Under the pieces are notes generated by a model. The model saw only the letters and a program-made list of their open reading frames with translations, did no database searches and had not been told where the DNA came from. Position numbers and translations under genes: made by a program. A stretch of 64,000 nucleotides of DNA, taken from the NCBI GenBank assembly GCA_018433775.1, contig JAHDQN010000020.1:124001-188000 (forward strand), given 5' to 3'. This DNA comes from Deltaproteobacteria bacterium. GTDB lineage: Bacteria > Desulfobacterota > Desulfomonilia > UBA1062. Shown in pieces: positions 1 to 8,340 of the stretch (its first letter is position 1; the number at the start of each line of letters is the position of its first letter).

Positions 1-56
1 GCCACCCCGATGACATCCTTGCTCTCGGTGATCACCTTTACCATATAGTCTTCCAT
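1..56 (-). CDS. Partial CDS, 5' end only, unknown product
   Basis: Reading the minus strand from the ATG whose complement lies at 54-56 gives an open frame to the window edge that begins MEDYMVKVITESKDVIGV. An AAAGGA stretch lies about 10 bases upstream and could be the ribosome site. Only 18 codons are visible, so no family can be assigned. The gene is divergent from the archaemetzincin-like gene that follows. Confidence 0.5.
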   Translation of the reverse strand, partial: MEDYMVKVITESKDVIGV

Positions 57-404
57 GGGTTTGAATCCTTTCTTTTTCTTCGCGTATACACGGGTTATCC
101 CGGCACGGCAACGGCGTCGCCATCCAGGGGGTGAATACGCCCGTCACGGCCGGGAAAAAGTTTTGCATCCGCTCTCTCAGGGCATGTCCATGCCCGAACA
201 CGCCCGGGCAGCCCCGGACGAAAGCCCCCGGCATCCACCCGGGAGCCGTGAGCGGGAAACCTGCGTGCTTTTTTCACGCCGCCCGTGCAGTCACCGGCAC
301 CGTGACCCGGAAGACGGCAGGGCTCCCGGAGAGAGGATTTCTCCCTGGGTCAATCGGCATTTTTGCGGCTTGTTTCTTCCCGGAGTCGTGACATATACAC
401 ATAT
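57..404. other. Intergenic region, no gene seen
   Basis: This stretch lies between two divergent genes and should hold promoters for both. The open frames crossing it on both strands are rich in Pro, Arg and Gly, lack ribosome sites and resemble no family, so I treat them as chance frames in GC-rich DNA. I see no convincing -35/-10 pair or structured RNA. Confidence 0.5.
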
Positions 405-1298
405 ATGGTCTTCCGCGCACCTGACCACAAGGAAATCGAACATGCAATCGGAAACGAATCCGGGCTGCCCCTTTTCCTTCGGCGCGCGCTCACACCCGGG
501 GATGATTTCGAGCCCATCCCCCTGCCCCATCCCGGAGACTGGCTGAGCGTGCAGCAGGAGCCGGGCCAGGGCTTTTCCGAGTTCGTTGCCGCGCACCCCC
601 GGAAACCCGGCGGCAGGAAACGCAGGATCTACCTGACCCCCCTGGGAGAGTTTCCCGACGGATCGGGACCCTCGCTCCAGATGCTCAAGGATTGCGCCGA
701 GGCGTATTTCATGATGGACGTGAGCGTCACCCCCCAAGTCGAGGTGAACCCGAGCCGCTTCACAACACGGATAAACCCCGTGACCCGCAACTTCCAGGTC
801 CTCTCGCTCGACGTGCTCGTTTATCTCAGGCAGCACATGCCCAAGGACGCGTTCTGTACTCTGGCAGTCACCATGGAGGACCTCTACCCCGAGGAGAACT
901 GGAACTTCGTCTTCGGCCAGGCCTCTCTGAACACCGGGGTGGGCGTGTTCAGCTTTGCCCGGTACGACCCCGCCTTCTACGGCCATGCCCGGAGAGAAGG
1001 CTACAGACGCCTTCTCAACATGCGGTGCTGCAAGGTCCTGATCCACGAGACCGCCCACATGTTTTCGCTCGCCCACTGCACCTTCTTCCACTGCCTGATG
1101 AACGGGTCGAACCATCTGGCCGAGAGCGACGCCCGGCCCATGCACCTCTGCCCGGTGTGCCTGCACAAGCTCCAGCACTCCATCGGCTTCAACGTGATGG
1201 AGCGCTACCAGAAGATCTTTCACTTCCTCCGCAATTACGGCTTCGACCGGGAGGCCCAGTGGGTGAACCGGAGGCTGGAATATATCCTGGGCACCTGA
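405..1298 (+). CDS. Archaemetzincin-like zinc metalloprotease (AMZ family)
   Basis: Predicted zinc aminopeptidase or peptidase of the metzincin clan, 297 residues if the ATG at 405 is used; an in-frame TTG at 363 is possible, and neither has a good ribosome site. The C-terminal half carries HETAHMFSLAHC, followed by four residues, C-L-M, 16 residues and CPVC. This matches the archaemetzincin pattern HExxHxxGxxHC-x4-CxM-x(about 17)-CxxC, in which the three His bind the catalytic zinc and the Cys bind a structural zinc. The usual Gly after the second His is Ser here. The segment after CxM (NGSNHLAESDARP...LCPVCLHKLQ) resembles, from memory, eukaryotic AMZ1/AMZ2 more than archaeal members. No signal peptide is seen, so it is probably cytoplasmic. 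Substrate unknown. Confidence 0.85.
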   Translation: MVFRAPDHKEIEHAIGNESGLPLFLRRALTPGDDFEPIPLPHPGDWLSVQQEPGQGFSEFVAAHPRKPGGRKRRIYLTPLGEFPDGSGPSLQMLKDCAEAYFMMDVSVTPQVEVNPSRFTTRINPVTRNFQVLSLDVLVYLRQHMPKDAFCTLAVTMEDLYPEENWNFVFGQASLNTGVGVFSFARYDPAFYGHARREGYRRLLNMRCCKVLIHETAHMFSLAHCTFFHCLMNGSNHLAESDARPMHLCPVCLHKLQHSIGFNVMERYQKIFHFLRNYGFDREAQWVNRRLEYILGT

Positions 1299-1522
1299 CC
1301 GGAGGTCTCCCCCCGCACGGCGCCCTTCCCCCGTACCCTGGGCTCGGATGCTGCGCTCGAGGGCTTGAGCGCCTCGGAATGTGCCGGACAGCGCCACGGC
1401 GGCTACGCACGCGATCTCGGACCACATCGGCGGAAGAATCTCGTTCGCCCCCTTTGCTTCAAAGGGCGAGTCCCCTGCAGGGCCCTGCCGATGGGTTCTC
1501 CGCTCTCGGGTGTATGCAACCG

Positions 1523-2293
1523 TCAGGACACGGATTCGATCCTGTCCACCAGGGCCTGGAGTGCGTCACCCGCCTTGCAGGGAATGCGGACGTCCGCCAG
1601 GTGGTCCATCGGTGTCTCGGACAGGGTGATGATGGCGAGATAAGCCCTGTTCTGCTTCGCATTGAGCGGCAGGTGCGAGGCGGGCTGGACCGCGAGAGTG
1701 GATCCCACCACGATAAAGCTTTCAGCCGTGCGGGCGAGGTTGATGGCCCTGCCCAGCTCCTCTTCGGGCATGGCCTGGCCGAAGGAAACGGTGTCGGGCT
1801 TGAGAAACCCGCCGCATCTGCACTCCGGCGCCTCGTCGCCCGACTCGACCCGGCTGAGGGCGTGTTCGAGCGGGGTGAGCTCCCCGCAGCTCATGCACCG
1901 CACCCTCAGACCATTGCCGTGGAGCTCGATCACCCTGCCGTCCGGCGTGCCTGCCGCCTGGTGAAGCCCGTCGATGTTCTGGGTGATGACCGCCTCCACC
2001 AGGCCCATGGAGCAGAGCTTGGCAATGGCCAGATGGGCGGGGTTGGGACGGGTGACCCGAAGCCGGCGGTAGAACTCGGCATTCTGCCGCCAGTAGGTGA
2101 CGCGCGCCTGTCGCGAGGTCATGAACTCGTGAAAATACACGGGCCGTTGGCGTGCCCAGATTCCTTCTTCGCTCCGGTAATCGGGTATGCCGCTCTCCGT
2201 GGATACGCCCGCCCCGGTGAAGAACACGTTGACCCCCGGCCGGGACACCACCCGGGCGAGCTCGCCGATTTCCTGTTCAAACTCCCGGCTCAT
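1523..2293 (-). CDS. cobB: NAD-dependent protein deacylase, sirtuin (Sir2/CobB family)
   Basis: Removes acyl groups from protein lysines using NAD. The start is set at 2293 because AAGGAGGT lies 8 bases upstream; a longer frame from 2332 has no such site. The 256-residue protein has the NAD-binding GAGVSTESGIPDYR segment (about residues 27-40), TQNIDGLH (104-111), the catalytic His of ELHGN at 125, and a zinc-site Cys set at 133, 136, 158 and 160. The last Cys pair is C-R-C rather than the common CxxC. GSTLAVQPASHLP near the C terminus fits the adenine-side NAD pocket. It lies 175 bases downstream of an acyl-CoA synthetase on the same strand, an arrangement that suggests, but does not prove, that it reverses acylation linked to acyl-CoA metabolism. 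Confidence 0.93.
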   Translation of the reverse strand: MSREFEQEIGELARVVSRPGVNVFFTGAGVSTESGIPDYRSEEGIWARQRPVYFHEFMTSRQARVTYWRQNAEFYRRLRVTRPNPAHLAIAKLCSMGLVEAVITQNIDGLHQAAGTPDGRVIELHGNGLRVRCMSCGELTPLEHALSRVESGDEAPECRCGGFLKPDTVSFGQAMPEEELGRAINLARTAESFIVVGSTLAVQPASHLPLNAKQNRAYLAIITLSETPMDHLADVRIPCKAGDALQALVDRIESVS

Positions 2294-2468
2294 ACCGCTC
2301 ACACCTCCTTGAGCAGAGGATCTCACCACCATCGCCCGGGAGACCCGGCCTCATGCACGGCGCCCCTATTGAAGCCGCAAGCGGCAGGGGGAATGTGCTC
2401 CCGCCTTCAAAGTCCTTGAAGAAGCAGACTTAAAAAAGAAGGCTTCACGGTTCGGGAGATACCCATGC

Positions 2469-4385
2469 TCAATACATGGTCTCGATGACTCCGGTATATT
2501 CCCGGAGAATTTCCGCCTTCCTGACCTTCTGGGTGGGGGTGAGCAGGCCGTTCTCCTCGGTGAAGCGCCGCGGCAGGATCGTGAACCTGCGGACCTGCTC
2601 GAAGTCTTCGAGCCGCCGGTTGACCAGGGCCACCTCGTGTTCTATGATCTCTTTGAGCCCGGGGTGCTTCACGAAATCTTCTCCCACCTCCGTACAGATG
2701 CTCAAGCCCCCGATCTCGGAAAATTTCACACAATCCCTGTCATAGGGGATACGCTCCTGCTCGAAGAAATCAATGAAGTGCTGATAATTCGGGACAATGA
2801 GCGCCGAGATATAGCTGCGCTCGTCCCCGATGAAAAAGACCTGCTCGATCACGCGCGACAGGGCGAAGAGGCTCTCCAGCTTTGCAGGGGCTATGTTCTT
2901 GCCCACCGAGGTGCAGATAATGGCCTTTTTCCGGTCGAGAATGCGGTAGTAGCCGTAGTCGTCCTTTTCCACCACGTCGCCGGTCCTGAACCAGCCGTCT
3001 GCGGTGAACGACCGGCCGGTGTCTTCGGGAAGATTGAGGTAGTGCGAGAACATCCCTGCCCCGGATATCTCGAGCTCGCCGTCCGGGGCTGTCCGGGCTA
3101 GGGAATCATTGGCCTCGATGCCCACGAAGCCCGGCTTGCACGCTGTGATGGGGTTGAGGATACAGGCGCTCGCGCTCTCGGTGGACCCGTAACCCTCGAC
3201 CACGGCGATGCCCAGGGTGTAGTAGAACAGGAGCAGCTCGGGCGCGATCCCCGCGCTGGCGGAAAAGGCGAACCTAAACCGGGTGCCGAAAAGGGCGCGG
3301 ACCTGCGAGAAGAGCCTCTCCGCGGCCCGGTACTGGAGCTTGAGCCCCAGAGGCAGCCTCTCATGGAGGACGTAGCCGGGCGACATGTTGTAGCAGCCCC
3401 GGTGATCGCGACGATAATCGAGCGCCTTTCTCCCCACATGGAAGGCCAGGTCGAAGAGCGTCTTTTTGACCGGGCTTGCCGACATCTTTTTCTTCAGGCC
3501 GAGATAGATCTTTTCATACAGGCGGGGCACGCAGTTGATCCAGGTCGGATTGTACTTCTGCATGTCGTCGAGCAGGGTCGCGGGCTTGTCGGCATAGGCG
3601 ATGCACGCACCCTGGCAGATGGCGAGCAATTCGCAGGAGCCCCGTTCGAAGATGTGCGACAGGGGCAGGTAGCACAGGGTGACGTCGTCTTCGCCGATGC
3701 CCATGCGGTGGCGGGCAAAGAATTCCCTCACCCCTTCCAGGCGCGAAGACACGCACCCGTGGGTGAGCACCACGCCCTTGCCCCTGCCCGTGGTGCCCGA
3801 GGTGTAGAGGATCGTGTACCAGTCTTCCGGGCCCACACTCAGTCTCCGCTCCTCGTAGAGTGCATAATTGCTTTTCTTCCAGGCCCTGCCCTGCTCCATG
3901 AGGTCCCACAGCCCGATCGTGCGCCCGTCCCCGGACCGGTAGCCGAAGTCCATGACCACGATCCGCTCCATGGCGGGCAGCTCGCCCAGGCCGTTCAGAA
4001 TCCGGTTCAGGTTTTCTTCGGTGTCGATGAACAGGTAGCGGCAGCCCGAGTCGCTGAGGATATAGGACACCTCTCCCGCGGAGAGCGTGGGATAGACAGC
4101 CACGCTCACGGCGGCGCAGCCTGCAGCGGCCATATCCGTCTGGGTCCAGTAGGGGCTCGACCGCGACATGAGCCCTACCCGTTCCTGCCTTCCGAGCCCC
4201 ATGCTCAGGAGGCCGCAGGCGATGTCTTCCACACGCTCAAGCATCTCGGCATAGGTGAAGCGGCCGTTGTTGTCTCCGTGGTAGAGGGCCGCATTGTAGC
4301 GCTGGGCTGGCCGGGAGGGAAATTTCTCGCAGGTCTGGTAGAAGTATCCGGACACCGGAACGAGCTCGTCCCGGTTGTCTGTCAT
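2469..4385 (-). CDS. Long-chain acyl-CoA synthetase (AMP-forming)
   Basis: Activates a carboxylic acid, probably a long-chain fatty acid, to its CoA thioester through an acyl-adenylate. The start at 4385 has AAGGGAG just upstream and gives 638 residues; 25 extra codons upstream are less likely. The P-loop-like YTSGTTGRGKGVVLTH, the A5-type GYGSTES, and the GDVVEKDDYGYYRILDRKK region are all intact, and VGKNIAP follows. The length and the LPLSHIFER segment fit the eukaryote-like LACS/FAA branch (COG1022) better than short acetyl-CoA synthetases. No signal or membrane segment is evident. A sirtuin gene follows on the same strand. The exact chain length accepted cannot be read from sequence. Confidence 0.92.
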   Translation of the reverse strand: MTDNRDELVPVSGYFYQTCEKFPSRPAQRYNAALYHGDNNGRFTYAEMLERVEDIACGLLSMGLGRQERVGLMSRSSPYWTQTDMAAAGCAAVSVAVYPTLSAGEVSYILSDSGCRYLFIDTEENLNRILNGLGELPAMERIVVMDFGYRSGDGRTIGLWDLMEQGRAWKKSNYALYEERRLSVGPEDWYTILYTSGTTGRGKGVVLTHGCVSSRLEGVREFFARHRMGIGEDDVTLCYLPLSHIFERGSCELLAICQGACIAYADKPATLLDDMQKYNPTWINCVPRLYEKIYLGLKKKMSASPVKKTLFDLAFHVGRKALDYRRDHRGCYNMSPGYVLHERLPLGLKLQYRAAERLFSQVRALFGTRFRFAFSASAGIAPELLLFYYTLGIAVVEGYGSTESASACILNPITACKPGFVGIEANDSLARTAPDGELEISGAGMFSHYLNLPEDTGRSFTADGWFRTGDVVEKDDYGYYRILDRKKAIICTSVGKNIAPAKLESLFALSRVIEQVFFIGDERSYISALIVPNYQHFIDFFEQERIPYDRDCVKFSEIGGLSICTEVGEDFVKHPGLKEIIEHEVALVNRRLEDFEQVRRFTILPRRFTEENGLLTPTQKVRKAEILREYTGVIETMY

Positions 4386-4616
4386 GGGGTGCTCCCTTGC
4401 GGTGCAGAGGTCGTCCGTATGCATGGAATCTCTGTACCAAAAAAATCGCTTGAGGATCAACGTGAAATCCCGCCTGCATGGAAGGGGTGTTTCCGGCAGA
4501 AAGGCCCCGGGAAAACGGCAGGCATGCCCGAGCCGGGGCGGGGCGGTGTCACCGATGCCCGTGAGGCCGGCCGACCATTACATTGACATAATTCCGCAAT
4601 ATGGTTACCAGAAGAT

Positions 4617-5687
4617 ATGAACAGCGATATCGTCCTGCTGATGCTCTATGTGCTCCTGGCCCTGGTCTTTTCCTTTCTCTGTTCGGTGGCAGAGGCAGTG
4701 CTCCTGAGCATCACGCCCTCGTACATCGAAGACCAGAACGAAAAGTCCCCGAAACTGGCTTCCCTTCTCAGGCGTCTGAAGCAGGACAACATTGACCGGT
4801 CCCTTGCCGCCATCCTGACCCTGAACACGATCGCGCACACGGTGGGTGCGATCATGGCCGGGGCCAAAGCCACGGCCGTGTTCGGAAGCGCATGGTTCGG
4901 CGTGTTTTCTGCGGCCATGACCCTGATGATCCTCTTTCTTTCGGAAATCGTACCGAAAACCATCGGCGCCATCTACTGGCCCAGGCTCACGTGGCTGACT
5001 GCGGCCTTTGTGCAAACGCTGATCGTGACCCTTTACCCGCTCGTGTGCATCTCGGAGAAACTGACGAGATTCGTCTCGCGTGGAAAAGAAACCCATATCT
5101 TCAGCCGGACAGAGTTTCTCGCCATGGCACGGGTAGGGGGACGGACCGGTCATCTGAGCGACAACGAGTCCCGGATCATCCTGAATCTGTTCCGCTTCGG
5201 GACACTGAAGGTGACGGACATCATGACGCCGCGAACAGTGGTGTCAGGGCTTCCGGAAGATATGACGATCAGCGATGCGGTGGCGTACATCACCCAGAAC
5301 CCCTTCTCCCGCCTGCCGCTCTATAAGAGCGACATCCATGATGTAACCGGCTTCGTTCTCAGAGACGACATCCTGCTCAGAGAGGCGCAGGAACGGGGCG
5401 GCGAAACAGTGAAAACCCTGAAACGCGACATCCACGCCGTCCCTGAGGCAGCGTCGCTCTCCGTTCTCCTGGAGCTCCTCCTCAGGCATCATCAGCATAT
5501 TGCGATCGTAGTGGATGAGTACGGGGCGATGAAAGGTCTGGTTACGCTCGAAGACCTGTTCGAAACCCTGATCGGCATCGAGATCATGGATGAAACGGAC
5601 AAGGTCGAAGACATGCGGGCCCTGGCCCGGAAACTGTGGATAAAACGCGCCCGGGCACTGGGCATCGACGATACGGCCCCGGAATAG
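4617..5687 (+). CDS. DUF21/CNNM transmembrane domain plus CBS pair, short CorC/hemolysin-like protein
   Basis: Integral membrane protein of 356 residues related to the CNNM / CorC ion-transport family. Residues 1 to about 150 form the DUF21 membrane domain with about four hydrophobic segments, starting LLMLYVLLALVFSFLCSVAEA. A CBS pair follows (about 185-330), with MTPRTVVSGLPEDMTI and VVDEYGAMKGLVTLEDLFE as typical pieces. The protein stops shortly after the second CBS (GIEIMDETDKVED), so the usual C-terminal transporter-associated (CorC_HlyC) domain is absent. CBS pairs commonly bind adenine nucleotides. Magnesium or cobalt export is the usual guess for this family, but the ion is unproven. 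The ribosome site is weak. Confidence 0.88.
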   Translation: MNSDIVLLMLYVLLALVFSFLCSVAEAVLLSITPSYIEDQNEKSPKLASLLRRLKQDNIDRSLAAILTLNTIAHTVGAIMAGAKATAVFGSAWFGVFSAAMTLMILFLSEIVPKTIGAIYWPRLTWLTAAFVQTLIVTLYPLVCISEKLTRFVSRGKETHIFSRTEFLAMARVGGRTGHLSDNESRIILNLFRFGTLKVTDIMTPRTVVSGLPEDMTISDAVAYITQNPFSRLPLYKSDIHDVTGFVLRDDILLREAQERGGETVKTLKRDIHAVPEAASLSVLLELLLRHHQHIAIVVDEYGAMKGLVTLEDLFETLIGIEIMDETDKVEDMRALARKLWIKRARALGIDDTAPE

Positions 5688-6206
5688 CCCAGCCCGGTGC
5701 GTTCCCTGCAGCCGGAGCGGGTTCTTGTGTGCCCCCTGGTTTCTGCATCGGGAACAATTCCCCTTGATAAGGGATCCGTCTGGCTATATCGTGTGCCCAT
5801 GGACTGCCGCACCCATCGAGTCGGAACAGACGAAGGCGATTTCGGGAGATGGGGGAGCGTTCCTCCCAGGGGTCTTCAGGCGCAGAGATGTTCAGGTTTT
5901 TCACGCGGAGCGGGGGTGTGCACCCGGGGAATACCCGAAGGTCTCAGTACAGAACATCCGGATTTTTCCTTGCCGGGCCTCATCATCTGCCCCGGAACCG
6001 GTATCAGCGCAGATCTTCGGCCGGTGCAGCCAGAGCCTTCAGCCTGCAGCCGAAGGACAAAACAGGCCCGCAGCATGCGATGAGATAAAGGCTTGCGCCC
6101 TCATGACCGATATAACACTCTAGCCCGGTGGGAAAAACAACAAGGACGATTTGAGCTATCAACGACCATGATTGCAGGACAACACTTTTTTGCACGCAGG
6201 ATAGAT
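5688..6206 (+). other. Intergenic region, no supported gene
   Basis: About 520 bases between two plus-strand genes. Several overlapping frames of about 80-130 codons cross it in all three plus frames, but none has a ribosome site or a recognisable protein. An AT-richer patch with a TATAAC hexamer occurs near 6111 and could be part of a promoter for the HD-GYP gene, but no matching -35 box was found at the right distance. Confidence 0.45.
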
Positions 6207-7622
6207 ATGTGTGTTCGCGGCCTCTTGAGGTTCGTCCGGGGCGTGCTGCGCTATCTGCCCGAGAAAGTCCGCTCTGCAAGCCTGCGATTCAAGATCGCCT
6301 TTTTCACCATCATCCTCCTGACCGGCACATCGCTCATCCTCAGCCTCATGACCATCCAGATCATGAACAACTACATCTTAAACGAGATCATCAAGAGGGG
6401 GGAATCCGTGGGCAAAAGCATCGCGGCCTCTGCAGGCTACAGCCTCCTGTCGAGGGATCTCCTGGGCCTGGACACGCTTGTTTTCAAGGCCAAGTCGTCG
6501 AACAGCGACATGCCGTACGTCGCAATCGTGGATGCGAATATGAAGGTCGTCGTCCACAGCGACACCCCCATGATCGGCGAGACCATGCACATCACCCGGG
6601 GCCGGCTCTTCAGAGAGGCCGGCGACGGCACCACGGTAAGAGAGCTTCCGGACCCGTCGGACGCCGTGTTCGAGATATCGTGCCCCATTGTCTTCATGGA
6701 TAAGGCGCTGGGCAATGTGGTCCTCGGCATGAACAGGTCGGTGCTCATAGAGGCGCAGAAAAAGGTCGCCGACAGGGTGCTGGTCATTTTCGGAATCATC
6801 GCTCTCTTAGGCATTTTCGCAAGCTCGCTGCTCGCGTCTTTCCTGATAAAGCCCATCAGAGAGCTCTCTGCGGGCGTGGATGTATTGAAAAGCGGAACAA
6901 CCAAAAAACAGCTCAGGATCTTTTCCCAGGACGAATTGGGCAACCTGACGCGCAATTTCAACGAAATGTCCGCTCAGTTGGCGGATCAGAGGGAAAAACT
7001 GGGCAAATATGCGCACGATCTCGAAGACGCGTATGTTTCCATCGTCAAGGTGGTGGCCGCGGCCATAGATGCACGAGACTCCTATACCCACGGGCATTCC
7101 GCACGGGTCGCCCGGCTCTCGCTCCTCATCGGCAAGGAGATCGGCCTTTCCCGGGACGAGCTCGCGGAGCTCGAGGTTGCCTGTCTCTTTCATGACGTGG
7201 GCAAGATAAAAACACCCGATTCCATCCTGCTCAAACCGGACAAGCTCAGTCCCGCCGAATACAAGGAGATGATGTCGCACGTGGAATACGGCGCCTCGAT
7301 TCTCAGCTGGGCACCCTCGTTGGCCAGGTACATACCCTCAACCCGCCATCACCACGAGTGGCACAACGGAAAGGGCTATCCCGACGGGCTGACCGGAGAC
7401 GACATTCCCCTGTTTGCAGCCATCATAGCCATTGGAGACACGTTCGACGCAATGACGTCGGACAGGCCGTATCGAAAGGCGCTTTCGGAAGAGGAGGCCC
7501 TGAAGGAGATCACCCGCATGTCCGGTGTACAGTTTCGTCCCGACCTGGTAAGGGTCTTTATCGAGCAGATGGAAAAGCACCGGGTCCACAAGGCGCCCCA
7601 GTCCGTGCTCAAGCTGGTCTGA
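6207..7622 (+). CDS. Membrane-bound sensor with HAMP and HD-GYP c-di-GMP phosphodiesterase domain
   Basis: Predicted to hydrolyse cyclic di-GMP in response to an extracytoplasmic signal. The ATG at 6207 is preceded by GCAGGA and gives 471 residues; longer starts at 6168 or 6093 are possible. An N-terminal membrane helix is followed by an approximately 150-residue periplasmic sensor (PYVAIVDANMKVVVHSD and GNVVLGMNR suggest a dCache/PAS-like fold), a second helix (VLVIFGIIALLGIFASSLLASF), HAMP (IKPIRELSAG), and a C-terminal HD-GYP domain. Catalytic motifs are complete: HGHSARVA, LFHDVGKIKTPDSIL, HHHEWHNGKGYPDGL, GDTFDAMTSDRPYR. The stop is 2 bases before a TPR lipoprotein gene, so the two are likely co-transcribed. 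Confidence 0.93.
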   Translation: MCVRGLLRFVRGVLRYLPEKVRSASLRFKIAFFTIILLTGTSLILSLMTIQIMNNYILNEIIKRGESVGKSIAASAGYSLLSRDLLGLDTLVFKAKSSNSDMPYVAIVDANMKVVVHSDTPMIGETMHITRGRLFREAGDGTTVRELPDPSDAVFEISCPIVFMDKALGNVVLGMNRSVLIEAQKKVADRVLVIFGIIALLGIFASSLLASFLIKPIRELSAGVDVLKSGTTKKQLRIFSQDELGNLTRNFNEMSAQLADQREKLGKYAHDLEDAYVSIVKVVAAAIDARDSYTHGHSARVARLSLLIGKEIGLSRDELAELEVACLFHDVGKIKTPDSILLKPDKLSPAEYKEMMSHVEYGASILSWAPSLARYIPSTRHHHEWHNGKGYPDGLTGDDIPLFAAIIAIGDTFDAMTSDRPYRKALSEEEALKEITRMSGVQFRPDLVRVFIEQMEKHRVHKAPQSVLKLV

Positions 7623-7624
7623 CC

Positions 7625-8239
7625 ATGAATAATATCATGAAAGCTGTCCTCCTTGCCTGTATCGCAGCGTTCCTGCTCGGCCTCCAGTCGTGTGCCGGGA
7701 CGGATATCCCGACGTCGCCTGAAAGCCCGGTTCAAACACCGGCCCCGGCCGGGCCTGCCCCGAGGGTTCCGGATCGAGCCCAGACTGTGGAGGGGGCCAG
7801 AAAACATGTCCAGGCAGGTGAGCACCGGAAGGCGATAAGCCTGTACTCTGAAGCGTACCGGTCGCAGCCGGATGACGGATCTTTGGCCAAAGAGTTTGCA
7901 CAATGTCTCGAAGGGATCCGATCAGCCGCCGATGAGAGGCTGGAGAAGGGAGACATCGCAGCTGCGGGCGGTCTGTATTATATCCTGCGGCAGGATTACC
8001 AGAAATTCGAATGTCTTGAGCAAGCCCTCTCCTTTGACCATGCCTATCTGAACACGAAACTCGACTTCTGCAGACAAACCCTCACGAGACAGGGTTTCGA
8101 GGCATACAGACAGGGCAATCTCGATAAGGCCATCACACTCTGGCAGGGGCTCCTCGCCATCGACCCGCAGAATAACGACATGAAAGAGGCCGTGAGGACG
8201 GCGATACAGCAGAAGAAAAACCTCGAGAAAAAGGACTAG
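7625..8239 (+). CDS. TPR-containing lipoprotein
   Basis: 204-residue predicted lipoprotein. The N terminus has a short charged region, a hydrophobic stretch and a lipobox ending LQSC at Cys 23. A Pro-rich linker follows, then TPR-like helices: EGARKHVQAGEHRKAISLYSEA near residue 60 and GFEAYRQGNLDKAITLWQGL in the C-terminal third. The last TPR-like motif with its LLAIDPQNNDMKEA tail resembles the one found next to FimV- and LysM-type proteins. Its start codon lies 2 bases after the stop of the HD-GYP sensor, so translational coupling is likely. It may be an outer-membrane or periplasmic partner of that sensor, but this is inferred only from position. Confidence 0.8.
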   Translation: MNNIMKAVLLACIAAFLLGLQSCAGTDIPTSPESPVQTPAPAGPAPRVPDRAQTVEGARKHVQAGEHRKAISLYSEAYRSQPDDGSLAKEFAQCLEGIRSAADERLEKGDIAAAGGLYYILRQDYQKFECLEQALSFDHAYLNTKLDFCRQTLTRQGFEAYRQGNLDKAITLWQGLLAIDPQNNDMKEAVRTAIQQKKNLEKKD

Positions 8240-8340
8240 CGCTGCCCGGGCAAAAAGCCGTCAGGAGAGAGACCACACCGCATCCTCCCCAAGTGCAATC
8301 CCTTGACGCGCGGTGCAGCCTCGTCATACACTTCCCGGTC

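Noticed and set aside
692-2419. Plus-strand open frame of 575 codons crossing the archaemetzincin and sirtuin genes
   Set aside because: Covers two real genes in a wrong frame; composition is Pro/Arg/His-rich and no domain is seen.
2425-2460. Possible terminator of the acyl-CoA synthetase gene with six T
   Set aside because: On the minus strand GTGAAGCCTTC before the T-run allows only a hairpin with almost no loop, so it is not convincing.
4583-4611. TTGACA upstream of the DUF21-CBS gene
   Set aside because: The hexamer 17 bases downstream is TACCAG, a poor -10 box, so no promoter is called.
5697-6123. Overlapping short frames between the CBS gene and the HD-GYP gene
   Set aside because: No ribosome sites, low-complexity products, and frames overlap one another.
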